The notes under the pieces are model-generated. The model was not told the origin of the DNA. It saw nothing but the letters and a program-made list of their open reading frames with translations, and did not search any database. The position numbers and the translations under genes were made by a program. Below are positions 12,666 to 25,089 of a DNA stretch of 64,000 nucleotides, one piece after another; position 1 is the first letter of the stretch, and each line of letters opens with the position of its first letter. Source of the stretch: Megalonaias nervosa (taxonomy: Eukaryota; Mollusca; Bivalvia; Unionida; Unionidae); the NCBI GenBank assembly GCA_016617855.1, contig JAECUM010006708.1:1-64000 (forward strand). Reading direction: 5' to 3'.

Positions 12666-14109
12666 GGGTAGACTTAATGTACCAAACATTTAGCACCAAG
12701 GAGCAATGTTTATCACTGACTATTGTTTAGTTGCTTATAAAGTAGAGGTTAATTAGATTTGGAACTAGAACTAAGCTCAATCCAAGGTACATAATGACCA
12801 TAAGGATAAGGGGTTTGTTTTATTGCATGTGTACTTAGAATCTACTAATCCATACTGACTCTTTGATGTATTGTTTAACGAGAAAAAAAAAGTTGGGGAT
12901 CATGGCTTCAATGTAAAATAGAAATAATACTATTTTCTTTGTCTTTAATCAAAACCAAGGCTGTCGTATTAGCTTAAAGTGGACTTGTGTGTAAAGATAT
13001 AAACACTAACAAAAATTCACCTTTTTTGTGAACTGAAGGAAGTGCTAGTTGAAAAAACAACGATGCTTGTAATGTAAAATATGAGTGATCTTCATACATT
13101 TGTCTGAATTTTGGTGCAGTTGTGTTTAGAAAACAGCATGTACCAGCAATCATGCATCCCACAATAGACCATAATATGACTGGGAGTTTAAATGAAATAT
13201 CTGGAAACCTTTTATGACAATTGACACAAAAGGTATAATTATTTTAGTTCATGAAGATCATGGTCACAAAATATTTATTGCTGACTGAACAAAGTGAACT
13301 TTATCTCTATTAAATTAGCAGCAAACACACTGTGGTTTTACATGAAAAAGACATAGCTGATCTTCTTAGACCATGTTTGAAAACATCAGTTCTAGACAAA
13401 ATTATAGTCAAACAGTGTCTGATAATTAGAAGGCATTTAAATATTATTTTTGCCCAAAATTTTGGTGTCCGAAAACATACTGAAAAAATGGTATTCACAA
13501 CAATCTCTTCTCTGCAACAACATGTGAATATCTCTAAAACTCACGATTTTCAAACCCCTTAAAGACTCTATATGAAAGAAAACAAGAAATATATCAGATA
13601 TAAGACAGTGACAGTTGTATCCCAGATTTTCAGTAGTGAAGATGAAAGTGGACAAATAATGGACCGACTTTCCACAAAATCATATACCCAGTACTATAAA
13701 AAGTTATTTTAAATGCACCCCCCCCCAACAGCTCATAGAAACTTAGCTGTCACTCACACACATTGAAGGCAAAAACTTAACTTTGAACCTTCTGTATTCT
13801 AGTTTTATGATCATTAAATTTAAATGTGACAATGTCAGAAAGTATTGCTTCAGTTTTTTTCCTTTTCATTGTGATTCAAAATAGGTCTGAGCAAGTGATG
13901 CATTGGTCAGCATGAATAGGTTCTGTATGAACTTGTCTGACTTGACAAGTGAACTAAACATTTTATGTAATTATGTAAAATGCAAATAATTTGTATGGCT
14001 ATCATGAACAATGCTATCAAGATGGAACACTGTATGTGGAAGTACATCAGTATTTTTTATATATTCAGGGTATGGGTGCAGCATACATTGTGAAAATGGA
14101 TGCAAAAAA

Positions 14110-14560
14110 TATACATGTATAGTGTAGAAAAATGAGGAAAATGATGAGGCACAGCAGTGTAATGTAGTGTGGAATAGTGCAGAAAGATGAGAGAAAGAAT
14201 GATGAGGCACACTAGTGTGGAATAGTGCAGAAAGATGAAGAAATGAATGATGAAGTGCAGCAGTGTAATGCAACGTGGATGTATCAGAAAGATGAGGTAA
14301 AGAATGATGAGGCACAGCAGTGTATTGTAGTGTATATTAAGGAGGTGCAATAGTATAAACTGAATAGGGATAAATTACAGTATTTTGCAGCGAGATGTGA
14401 TAAAGAAGGAGAACAATGATACACAGCTGTATGACTGGATAGGGAGTGCAGTGTAGTGTGGTGAAGTGTAGGAAGATGAGAACTTATGGCAAGAAGCTCT
14501 GTAAGATTGAGTAGGCAGGTATTGTAGTGTATGGTATAGTATAATGAGGATTAGACATGT
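14110..14560 (+). repeat. Degenerate minisatellite next to exon 4
   Basis: Repeated phrases such as CAGAAAGATGAG, AATGATGAGGCACA and CAGTGTAATGTAGTG recur every 50-70 bases, ending about 90 bases before the exon 4 acceptor. The minus strand reads as His/Ser/Leu-rich ORFs that are repeat artefacts. Confidence 0.65.
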
Positions 14561-14652
14561 AGTGAGGATACACATCAATGAAGACTTGGTTTGAAGTATA
14601 TCTACAAGAATGAGGAGTATTAAATTGAGATTGAATATGCCTTTTTTTTCAG

Positions 14653-14794
14653 GCTATGACTGTCCAGTTTACAAAGAGGTGTACAAGTTGGCCTGTCTAG
14701 TCAGCGGGGCCACATTGAAGGCAGCGGATCTATTAATTTCCTCAGAAGCAAGGATTGTTATGAACTGGTTTGGTGGCTGGCACCATGCCAAAAG
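14653..14794 (+). CDS. HDAC8: Histone deacetylase 8, exon 4 (catalytic HH)
   Basis: A 142-base exon after a T8 tract and CAG, ending AAAAG before GTTAGT. It encodes residues 200-247. GYDCP aligns with human Gly99-Pro103; Asp202 corresponds to human Asp101, which orients substrate, and Cys203 to Cys102 of the reported redox pair. NWFGGWHHAK contains His243 and His244, equivalent to the catalytic human His142 and His143. Human Ser138 of NWSGGWHHAK is Phe239 here, an uncommon change close to the active site. Confidence 0.96.
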
Positions 14795-17277
14795 GTTAGT
14801 AGCTTTGCTTGACACCATTCTCTTGCTGGGAGATGTGGGGCACAATTTGTGATCTAGAACAATCCTCTGCAATTCTTAATTTGTCTAGCAAGAATTTGAC
14901 AACTTAGTTTTCAACTTATGGCAGCCAAGCAAGGTCTGAATTGATATTTTCCAAATTTGATTTTGAGAGAGATTGAAGTTTCTATTAAAGAGCAAAGACC
15001 TATTGTATACCAGAGTTCATATTCATTGCTAGCTGGTATCAGATTCTATTTTAAGCATCAATCTACATTGCCAGGGTACTACTTCCATAGTGCATGAGGT
15101 TATAGATATTTTTGGCATATTCTACCTCTCTACTTTTGTCCTATTTTCTGGAGCAGGGGTTTCTCACTTTTTATTCCAATTTTTTTTTTTAGTTAAGAAT
15201 GGTGATGAAAAAATGGCAGTCACTAAACCTATAAGATTCACATGGATCAGTGAACACCAAGCATAATACAAATAGTCCAGAATAAAGCCATAAACATAAC
15301 TTTGCACCATTTCCAAACTTGTGACATAGTTACATGGATTTGTTTTGATTGTTTATAACTAACATTCCTCATGCTTAAAAGCATAACAGATTTGAATCAG
15401 TTTATAGTTCAGGTCTTAATAAAATCATGGTGAGTTGTGAGTTAGGATTTTTGGACCAAGTTGGAATACTTCCAGTTACTGCCAGCAACTTGTAATACTG
15501 ATGTTAAAATATTCGAACCCTGAATGGATACATGTGATCTGGGACTCTGATGTTGAAGTGTTCCCATCTTGACTTTATACATGTGATAGATTTTTATGCC
15601 ATTGATATAGAGGGCATATATCATTTGTGTTGTCCATTTTTGTGTTTCTTTGATAATATCTGATCATAATATAGGTACACACTCTGTGCCTCCCTTTGTT
15701 TACATTAAAACCTGATAGAGCATGCATATCTGTGTCAGTAGTAGCTGACATATGGACAGGATTTGGTGCCAGTCCCCCTACAAAAGGAGGATCACTCTTA
15801 TTTGAATTCCACCTTAGTGGGCAGACAACTTTGAGTACTTTTGCTGCTAGAGTGAGTTGGATTTGTGAGTTTGTAGTCGTATTCATAATGTATTATGATT
15901 GTGTTAATATTATTGAAGAAACATATTTTACTCCAAAGCTGATTTTCCCTTGGGTTATATCTTTGGATAAGCATGGAGTTAAGAAGTAGCACATATTTTG
16001 GTTCATTTTTTCTGATCATTAATAACCTTCTCACTCAATTCGCGTTAAAGATTATTTGATCCCATACATCCCATTTTCTGTGTTGCACCATTGCTTCATG
16101 GTTATGTCCCATGGTGCAGCAATGGGGTCATAAGTTCAAAGCATATTTGAATTATTGCATTACATTTTTATTTATCACCATGGACTGTTAATTGGATATG
16201 TCCTTTGATAGGACTGTTATGTCAAAGAGTTTGATATTTGTTTTTGGGGTTTATGCAAAAGATGATAACCTTACTGTCAAAATCAGCTTACATGTCTGGA
16301 TTTAAGCTCTATTTTACTGCTTTTTAAGACATGCTTTAAAATAAACTTGTTTAACTTCACTTGCAATCAGTTTATAAGCCTTCAAAGTGTAATGGCAAAA
16401 AAAGTGTGGAATTTTACTTTTTCCAGTTTTATATGTGTATATTTTGAAGGTTGTCTTGTAGATTTTAATTGCAGACATAGACATTAATTTGTTACAAAAC
16501 ATGATCCTAAACCATGAAAATGACGTTTAAACTGTTTTACAGTGATTTTGCAACCAGAAAAAGACTAGAGTTGAGATTATGCTCAGAATACAAAAGCATT
16601 CAATGGCCAGAAAGAGTGGGGTGGAGAACATATCAACATGAGATCTTGTGAAGTAAACTTGGCTTTATCTGTACATTTGCGTGAAATGGCAGGCATACTG
16701 GATGACCATTTAGCCTGAATTCTACCCCCCCCCCCCAATCCTGCTTTCCCACATGAGTGCTCTCATTTACCCAGTAGATAACATAACTATTATAATGATA
16801 TCATGAATATCTGCTAGGTTTCTTGTGTTTTTAATATCGAAGAAGAGAAATTTTCCTGACTTTTAAACAGTGAGCTTTGTTTCTTTGTTGCAAGCTGAAC
16901 TTTTTATGCTCTGTCTATAGACATAAAACCTGGTAGAAAATACATGGCATTTTTAAGTCTATGTTGATATTAATGATAATGCCAGTTTTTTTTCTCCAAG
17001 CTATTTCGTTTTGGGAAATGTGAGAGAATGATCTGTGATGGGGTGCAATAAAGAAATTCCACTCTTATTATCAGAATTTGTGGGTAGGAATGAAGCATTA
17101 CTGATTTGCCTCACACAAATTCTAACCCTTGGGTGGGATTTCCATAACCAATACTTTCTACATATGATCTGTTGATCTCACCTTGCTGTCTCACATGGAC
17201 AAATTCAGCCACATTGAGAAACATTTCTGTACAACATAAAATAAAATTAGCAATACATCTAAATTCTTGTTTTGCAG
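14795..17277 (+). other. HDAC8 intron 4
   Basis: A 2.48-kb intron with GTTAGT donor and TTTGCAG acceptor. It contains a 12-base C run near 16726 and a small imperfect stem near 16084-16126. I see nothing else. Confidence 0.75.
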
Positions 17278-17390
17278 AGACAGTGCTGCTGGTTTGTGTT
17301 ATGTGAATGATATTGTATTGGGAATTCAACGACTCAGACAAAGGTTTGACCGAGTGCTTTATGTTGACCTTGACCTTCACCATGGGGATG
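17278..17390 (+). CDS. HDAC8: Histone deacetylase 8, exon 5 (zinc ligands)
   Basis: A 113-base exon that completes Arg247 and encodes residues 248-284, leaving in phase 1 before [16 protein letters not shown] (residues 275-284) holds Asp279 and His281, aligned with the human zinc ligands Asp178 and His180, and Asp277, aligned with the charge-relay Asp176. Cys254 aligns with human Cys153, so both partners of the Cys102-Cys153 redox pair are present. The longer frame that runs on to 17756 is intron read-through. Confidence 0.96.
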
Positions 17391-17459
17391 GTATGTACAC
17401 TTTGTGGTTATCAAACTATAATTCATCAAGCTTCTCTCCATAGATCCTATGAATTCACA

Positions 17460-17545
17460 ATTATGTCTTCAGATACATTAGCCAGTCATAATACCTTAGC
17501 AGAACATCCACTGCCTTGCAAATCCAGCCCTCTCAAGTTAAAAAA
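17460..17545 (+). repeat. Dispersed repeat segment
   Basis: Shares the pattern CTTCAGATACATTAGCC..TCATAATAC..AAATCCAGCCCT with 27090-27165 in intron 7, and part of the inverse complement recurs at 27550-27600. It is an unrecognised repeat family. Confidence 0.55.
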
Positions 17546-18059
17546 GATGTTCACCATGTCATCTGACATGTTCTTGCAAGAAAAATTCAAAAAGTTCATC
17601 AGCTTTCTGAAGTGGAAGTCCCACAGTGGTCTCCTCTCAGATAGAGAGGTTGGATGCCATATCCCATCAGTGGCCAGTCTCTACTTCCACCTGTGCCTGA
17701 TTAGCAAGTTCTTGCTTGAGACCTTGAAAGTGATCTTTAACCTTTCACCAGTTTGAGTGTTCCTTCATTTTCCTTATCAAAGGGCAGTATACTCCATCCA
17801 TTGTTAACCTTTGCCATACAATAAACAAAATATTATTTCTATAATTTTCTCTGGCATTTACCCTAGTTCACAGAGTCCACTTCATGGTAAGTTCAGTATG
17901 ATGCTTGACTGATTTCACCTGTGTATGCCATTGTCTTGTTCTAATTGCAGGTATCAGCAGTAGTGGTCATGATTAAATATGTGGTGTGTATGCATTTAAG
18001 CTGGCTGAAAATAATGACCCCACTTCTATAAATTGTATGGGTTGTAGTTTCAAAATGTA

Positions 18060-18750
18060 CATGTGATATTTGCTGTTACTGGTCCAAAGAGAGATGGGCA
18101 AACGTTCTGGCCAAGCAGTTCACCTGGGATAATAAGAGAGCAAAAAATGCTAAAGAAAGGTTTTACATTCCATCAATATTTTGGCGAATGCCACTTCCAT
18201 TGATAACTTTCTCATGACTGAGTCACAGGAGGCAGTCATTTTGCCCTTTGAAGAACAGATCTGACAATCTTTTTCATGATGGGCTTCCTTGACAGTTACA
18301 GCCCAACTGTCACCCTAAGTGCCACAGATAAAGCATTCCATTATGATACAGACTGCTGTGCCAATACTGACATGGTACAATGGCCCACCATGATCATTCC
18401 TGGACATTCCGTCACTTCAAACAGACCCTGGTACAATTTATGGTGTCATTTCCTAGATAGCCAGTACTGAACTTTTAGCACCTGGCATCAGTGAGCCATG
18501 GACCATAACTCCAGCTTCAGCACAGCCTTGACTAACACCATCTGTTACTGTGACTGGGCACAGTGATATGTTTTCTCAGCATACCAAATCCTTGACTAAA
18601 AATACAGTATCCAGTGCCTGGTCATGGCAGGTTGATACGCAGCTCTGTTGCAGATGTCCAGCAAATCATAACATATCTTTCATTGTTAATATGTTACAAA
18701 GAGCTTCAGGTCTCATTAGAAAATCAAGATCATGGTATAACATGATATAG
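18060..18750. other. GC-richer intronic stretch, origin unknown
   Basis: Composition differs from the surrounding intron: more C and G and balanced codon-like texture. Only short ORFs are present (18276-18470 and 18550-18750). It may be a decayed coding or transposon segment; no motif is recognisable. Confidence 0.35.
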
Positions 18751-18861
18751 TTTCTCTTTCAATGAATTTTTAATGAAAAATATTTTGCAAAGATTTTTTA
18801 CAAGAGTGATAAAAAAGGCAGGTATCATGGAGGAACAGCAGATAAGATAGCATGTAAATAA

Positions 18862-19067
18862 ACTACCATATATACTACAACTGCAAACAACCTAGACACT
18901 GATCTGCCCTCACATAGCATGCCTGCAGATCTGGGTCTATGCAGTTTGTTAGGATTATTAGGTAGAACAAACAGCATAGACCCGGATCTGCCAGTGCATT
19001 ATGCAGTGGCAAATCATTGTCAATGATTTTTGCAGTTGGACCTGACTTAGAGGTCAGTATATGGTAC
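18862..19067. mobile_element. Foldback (MITE-like) element, copy 1
   Basis: Ends are inverted (ACTACCATATAT at the left, ATATGGTAC at the right). The core holds a 25-base stem: 18925-18949 pairs with 18966-18990 at about 23 of 25 positions, around GGGTCTATG/CATAGACCC. A diverged second copy lies at 26121-26339. There is no coding capacity, so it is non-autonomous. Confidence 0.7.
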
Positions 19068-19964
19068 ATTGATTTTTGTTACTTTGTTTATCAAAGTGTA
19101 AATAAATAGATGAAAAGAAGCTGTTCAAAGCACACCCATAATCGAAGGAGTTCTACTGCATAAATTGTAAAATATTTTACTTTTCTTTCATATTTTTCTA
19201 TCTGATTTGAAATGTCAGAATTTGTTTGAAATTAAGTCCATGTTTGATCCAGAAAGACTGACAATTGTATTTAAAGATTGTCAGACCTTGATGTACATAG
19301 GGCTTTCCTTGTTTAAAAACGGAGCTTTTGACTAATATGATCTTGTGACAAATAAAAAAGTAGTATAAGGTGCAAACAGAATGAGAGTTGTGGTTGATGC
19401 TTTCGTATTAATTTATTAGATAATTAAAGACTATGTACTGTTGTTGCCAATGGGATGAATTAATTTTAATACATAGTAATGGACTCTCCTTGAAATAAAA
19501 CAGTTTTTTAAATGCAATTTTAGAGCAACTTGAATAAAGCAAGTAATTTGTTGTGTAATGGATCATGGGGGTCATCACATAGTGTTACCAATTGAAAGCT
19601 TACATTATAACAGTTCTCTCTCTCTCACTCAAAACAATAGAATAAAAGGATGAGCCATCTATCAGTTTATTTATTTGGTAAACACAAAATCATCCTAACT
19701 TCACTCATAGTGCAAATTTAATGTTAATAGATGAAGTCATATAGGAGTTTTTGCATGGACAAGTAAGACAGATGGATCCACAGACATAGATGTGTGAAGT
19801 AACTCCCATATATCAATAATTTAATGGCATGAGAGCATCAAAGGAAATATTTTGATCAGGTTGCAACTCTTAACTCCTTTCTAAAATATGAACTGGAATT
19901 TATATGGTTAAATGAAACATGCTTTAAAAGAATCAAGCTTGGCTAATTATGCTTACAAAACTTT

Positions 19965-20115
19965 ATTCATTAGGACTTATGTTAGTAATTCTAGGATTAT
20001 TTGGGATTTAATTTGCAATACCATAAGTTATTCTTACATTTTCACTTTGTATTCCAGGGAAATAAGTTATTTGTTGAATTTTACAAAACTTGTTGGTTTT
20101 TGATCTTTTCTATTA
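19965..20115 (+). mobile_element. Solo-LTR-like remnant
   Basis: Resembles the 3' half of the LTR-like sequence at 45230-45370: GGACTTATG, GGATTATTTGGGATTTA, then CACTTTGTAT, an AAATAAG in place of AAATAAAG polyadenylation-type signal, then TTGTTGGTTT. Divergence is high, so this is an old copy. Confidence 0.45.
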
Positions 20116-20485
20116 CTTATTTCTTCCCTTCAGATGATAATTTTAAAAGATACCAAAATTATAATCTATGTTATGGTATTGGACAGAAGCACTGTTTTAC
20201 AGGCAAACATTTATACAAAATATCATTTCCCTCCTTTTTAGAACACAAATTTAAATGTATTTTGCAAACAAAAACTAAACCTGTCCTCTGAATGCACTGT
20301 AGGTAAAGTATAGATCTGATCAAAGTAAAAATATGTATAGAATCCTTCACCACAATAGTTAACTTCTTAAATGTTAATTTCACTATCTGTCAAAACAGAC
20401 AAAATGGTTTTGGATTCTAATATATGAGAGTCACCACAGGCCTTTGTTAAATAAAACAAATTTACAAAGAATTATGCCCTGCTGA

Positions 20486-20885
20486 ATGCATCTGTAGTCC
20501 ATACAATGCATCTATAGTCCATACAATGCATCTATAGTCCATACAATGCATCTATAGTCCATACAATGCATCTATAGTCCATACAATGCATCTGTAGTCC
20601 ATACAATGCATCTGTAGTCCATACAATGCATCTATAGTCCATACAATGCATCTGTAGTCCATACAATGCATCTGTAGTCCATACAATGCATCTATAGTCC
20701 ATACAATGCATCTATAGTCCATACAATGCATCTATAGTCCATACAGTGCATCTATAGTCCATACAATGCATCTATAGTCCATACAATGCATCTGTAGTCC
20801 ATACAATGCATCTATAGTCCATACAATGCATCTATAGTCCATACAGTGCATCTATAGTCCATACAATGCATCTATAGTCCATACA
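20486..20885 (+). repeat. 20-bp minisatellite, 20 copies
   Basis: Twenty exact-length units of ATGCATCTATAGTCCATACA, followed by a partial unit. Units differ mainly at one site (CTATAG or CTGTAG), plus an occasional A to G change at the unit start. The unit contains the palindrome ATGCAT. The 20-base period is out of frame with codons, and no ORF runs through it. Confidence 0.97.
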
Positions 20886-22182
20886 ATGCACAACAGAGAT
20901 ATGTTGAGGAAAGCAACTGAATCATGGTTTAATAGTAACAGCTCTTAGAATTAAACAATAATTGAATGACATTAGAAACAGTTGGTTATCTATATGTAGA
21001 TAGCATGCACTGCAGTCATGCACTCAGTTAAAGGTCAAAAGGATGAGTGTATAAATTTACACCTTTAGATCTCATGATAATTTCCAGTAATAATAATTTA
21101 TCCATTAGATTGAATGCATATCAATTCCACCATCACTAATGTAAAAATACTGTGACTTAAATTTGCTGGAAGTTATGGTACCAACTAGATCATTAATCCA
21201 GCATTTGTGTAGTTGTTTTTAGGGTGCCCTTCTTTGTCTCATATCAATTTGCTTTATGCTGTTTTTTGTAGGTTTGAAGCATCTAGCTCTGTTGTATCTT
21301 TTGTACTGTCTGTTAATTCTTCCTGTCTTTTTGATCAGTCTAATCCCATCCGTACAGGCATTTTTTCCACAATTTCCACGAAACATGTCTTCTTCTAGGA
21401 TGTGCATCATCACCACTTACACATTCATATGGAGTCATCAGTTTCTATGGTAACAGCCACCATTGTTCAAATATATATGCATTATTCCTGTGTGTTTTTT
21501 ATGAAACAAAAAAACAAATACAAAAATAAAAGACAGCACTCTTCAAATCTGAAAATTTCACGTAGACCTTCTGTGTAAGTCTAAACATTTGATATATACT
21601 TTATGGGTCAGAAAGGACAACACTCTCTTTGAGTTTTCTGGAACTTTATAGATTTTCATTCTATCTGTTAGTGCCACTTAAACTCTAGGGTTGGCAAGGT
21701 CAAGTGAAGACTGTATGATTTCTCTTTCATAGTGTTACTACTAGACAGTTTGTGAGCAACGTAAAGCATGATCTGAAGAAAAAAAATGTATTGCACCTAA
21801 TCAAAAATAAAAGCAATGATCCAGACACCATGCAGATTTAAAATTTGGAGCAAGTGAGTCTCATTTTCAAAATGTTTGTGTGAATAAGTACAAGCATTAC
21901 TTTTTGCCAGTCTGGTTGAGTGGATATTGGTTGCTTGATAATCATTTTATATGATTATGACCTACAAGGAAAGCACTCAACATATTAATTATAATGATAT
22001 AATTGATTTTGGTAGACAAATTAGGATAAAACTTTTCAACAGTACACTCCAGATTATGTAATTTCATTCTGTTGTCATTGTAACATGTCTGTGGTGTTTT
22101 TATTTCTGATAAATATAAAAAAGACTGTGATGTACTTCAAAGACAAGTGTTTGGCAGCTGAGCATTCTTTTGTAATTTACAG

Positions 22183-22260
22183 GTGTGGAAGATGCTTTCT
22201 GTACAACCAACAAGGTGCTTACTGTATCTGTACATAAACACTCTCCAGGATTCTTTCCAG
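22183..22260 (+). CDS. HDAC8: Histone deacetylase 8, exon 6
   Basis: A 78-base exon after TTACAG, ending CCAG before GTATGA. It encodes residues 285-311: [20 protein letters not shown], then SPGFFPG. This aligns with human [20 protein letters not shown] and SPGFFPG, the segment after the second zinc ligand and a strong HDAC8 signature. Confidence 0.96.
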
Positions 22261-23304
22261 GTATGAATTTATTGCATTTCCATTCTTAGTTTTGTTATAT
22301 AACACATATATACTTTAAAAGTAATCCAGTTTATTATACCTTTATTATATCTCACTGCACAAAACCAGGGCATCATGATTTGGTAGTGTCCATCTTTCCA
22401 TCTGTACTTGCATCTGTCCATCCCTACAAGCTTGTTAGCTAGATTTCAGAAAACCACTCAGCATAGACATAAAATATTGCTTGCATTTTTGTATCCATGT
22501 AAAAGTATTGTACACCTTTTTTAAAACTATTTGGACTTTTTGACAAAAATATTACATAGCAGAATTCAGGTAGACAAATGAAATTTTGTAAGCATGTTTG
22601 TAATAATGATAATAATAATGATACTAGTACTACTACTACTACAACTCCATCACTCTGTCCAACATAAACATACTGAGTTTATCTGGAGAAACACCTGGCA
22701 ACCCACTGTAATGCAGACAGCCCCCCCCCCAAAGCATGGTTAAATATCAACATCTAAGGGGTAAATGAAATTGCCTTACATATGAAGAGTATGTCAGCAA
22801 ATGATGGTCTCTCAGTTGTCAGACAAACCACAGCATTCCTCAAATCAAATAATGCAACTATCCAGTCACAAAAATATTCGGTCTAGGAATAACCAGAGCC
22901 ATATGTATATAATTCAGCACTGGCATATCTCCTCCATTTGCAGCCATGCCTTTAGATTTTATTAGTATTAATTCTGCATCCAGTAATCATCCCTGCAAAC
23001 AATATACAACAATTGGAATGCTATTTCTTCAGCCATATCCAATACTGCATCTGTGGTGAATGTCTTTAGTAGAATTTACACACATTTAGTGGAAATAATG
23101 TAATCATTCATTAATGTATATGACATCTCAACTACTGAAGCTAACCAGACCTTGTAAACTATGGTACATCACAGGAATCTCTATATGAGGTGAAAAATGA
23201 TGTCCATGTCAAGTGTTCTTTTGATTCTAAAGACAGTTGCTCTTTGAATTTTAATTTGTAAAACAAACCTTACTTTAAATGTTATTGGTCATCAAATTTT
23301 TTGA

Positions 23305-23583
23305 GTGAGTGATTTAGATTTTTAATGTTGCTTTAACAATTTAATCATATTGCTGTGATGTCTGCACTGTCGCAGTTTACAGTAATGTCTAGCACTGGGG
23401 CATCGTGATGCAGACATGTAGCATGATGTCCCACCCAGTCATATTATCTTGATACCAGGTCAGCCGGTCCTAACACTAACCTCTTAATGCTGAGTACCAA
23501 GTGAGGCAGTTGCATGTACCATTTTTGTAAGTTTTTGTTATGACTTGGTCAGGGTTCAAACCCATGACCTTCCGCTGGAGTGG
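23305..23583 (-). mobile_element. SINE, internally deleted head
   Basis: Reverse complement of the 34038-34361 SINE body. The B-box region survives as GGTTTGAACCC on the minus strand, while most of the A-box side of the tRNA-like head is missing. It is diverged and therefore older than the copies in the tandem array. Confidence 0.8.
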
Positions 23584-23727
23584 TTATAAAATTTTATAAA
23601 ATTGCTTCAACATATATCTGGGAGCTATTTATTAATGTGCAAGAATTGAAAGATGCAGTGCCTGAGCCAGAGTTAAACAAAATACTCAAAATAATTTGTT
23701 CTTTCTAGAGTTTAAAATGGGTAATGA

Positions 23728-23920
23728 GCAAAAGCAGAAAATTATGAAATGAGTTTCTTAACTTAATTATTAAATCACTAAATTCTTATCTGGTACATTT
23801 TCTCATGACTAGAGCAGAAAACGCATTTGTTGTTATGGACTATGCAGACTTCTAGAGAAAGAATTTAGTGATTTAATAATTAAGTTATGAAACTCATTTT
23901 TTAATTTTCTGCTTGTGTTC
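23728..23920. repeat. Long inverted repeat (hairpin)
   Basis: The left arm 23728-23786 and right arm 23860-23920 are reverse complements over about 60 bases with only a few mismatches, separated by about 73 bases. The arms centre on CTTAATTATTAAATCACTAA. A terminal-inverted-repeat element whose ends are the arms is one explanation. Confidence 0.88.
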
Positions 23921-24109
23921 ATAATGATACATACCAGTTTTCATTAACTATGTGAAAATGTCCACTTCTCTATAGATTTTTAATAATTGAAGCAGGTTTT
24001 TTTAATCCAAGAAAAGATAATGCACCTAAGGTATACAGTTGGTTAAATTTTCAAATAATGCTATGTCAAACTTTTTACAAAAACATAAAAATTACAATGA
24101 AAATTCATG

Positions 24110-24244
24110 CACATCTCATAGCAAATGCATGACGGGAACAGTGTTTCCTTTGTACACATCTGATAGGAAATACATGTATGGGAACATTGTTTTCTGTATA
24201 CACATCTGATAGCAAATTCATGATGGGAACAGTATTTTTTTGTA
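24110..24244. repeat. 45-bp tandem repeat, 3 copies
   Basis: Three consecutive 45-base units beginning CACATCTGATAGCAAAT, with several substitutions each. Because 45 is a multiple of 3, the minus strand stays open and yields a Cys-rich 62-codon ORF, judged an artefact. Confidence 0.85.
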
Positions 24245-25089
24245 TGCATACGTTAAAGACAAATCTAGTCTTTGATCATGTGTAACCTGTCACTCATTGG
24301 CCGAAACAGTCTGTGTTTGGCCTAGAAGTATTACTTTTGAGGAAACCAACTTGAGCTGTTTATTTGTCAGCAGTTCTGCTAGCTGCCTATTACATCAGAA
24401 ATTCTAAACGATAAATCTTTTGAATAGAAAATGGTGCTAAAGGCCAGAACAATTTCATAATAGAGAAGGAGAGGTACCAATAGGGGCAGTAGCACTCAAA
24501 TAAATGTCTCTGATGTAAAAGCTGATTTGTTAGGAGAGATAAGGTCAGAGGTCATTTGGAGTATAAATACATGGTAATTTTGGTGCTGAGTAAACCCTTA
24601 TTGAATTTAGAACAATACAAAATATAAAAAAAATTATATGAAAATATGGGAATATTTAAGAATACGGAATAAGATTGATAATAATAATAATAATAACAGT
24701 TGTATTTGTCATGACGTTTATTAAAAAGCTAAACTTTATACATGAGCCTTCATTGAAATGTTAACTATGTTAAGATGCCAGTTTGACCTTTTCCTGCAGG
24801 TAACTGCTTTAAACAAGTTTCACTGAACATTCATCTAAAAAAGTTTCACTAGTCACCATCAATAAAATGACTCTAAACCCATTCCTATGCACAATGGACT
24901 GCATTAAGTTAGCTCCATTTATAACATTATTTCAGATATTGTAGTTTTTAGCTAACCTGGCTGTAAGACGAAATGAGCTTATGGCATGACCCTGCATCTA
25001 TATAATGTGTTGCCCTTATACATCATGCATCCATAAACAATTGCTATTTTCAACTTATTCTACAACAAAATCGATGAAACCATTTTCAG

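Larger units (their letters stand above)
10684..14652 (+). other. HDAC8 intron 3
   Basis: A 3.97-kb intron. It holds degenerate tandem blocks of about 150 bases (11050-11660), one member of a dispersed repeat pair (about 11680-11830), a head-less SINE fragment (12534-12665), a short C run near 13722 and a degenerate minisatellite (about 14110-14560). No gene is supported in it. Confidence 0.75.
17391..22182 (+). other. HDAC8 intron 5
   Basis: A 4.79-kb intron. It contains a dispersed repeat segment (about 17460-17545), an unexplained GC-richer stretch (about 18060-18750), a foldback element (18862-19067), an LTR-like remnant (about 19965-20115) and a 20-copy minisatellite (20486-20885). Confidence 0.8.

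Noticed and set aside
13971..14350. His/Ser/Leu-rich minus-strand ORFs
   Set aside because: Overlap a degenerate minisatellite; periodic composition explains them.
17307..17756. 149-codon ORF over HDAC8 exon 5
   Set aside because: Wrong frame for the exon, then read-through into the intron. The true exon frame ends at a GTATGT donor.
20486..20885. CRISPR-like regular repeat
   Set aside because: There are no spacers: units are directly adjacent, and the context is a eukaryotic intron.
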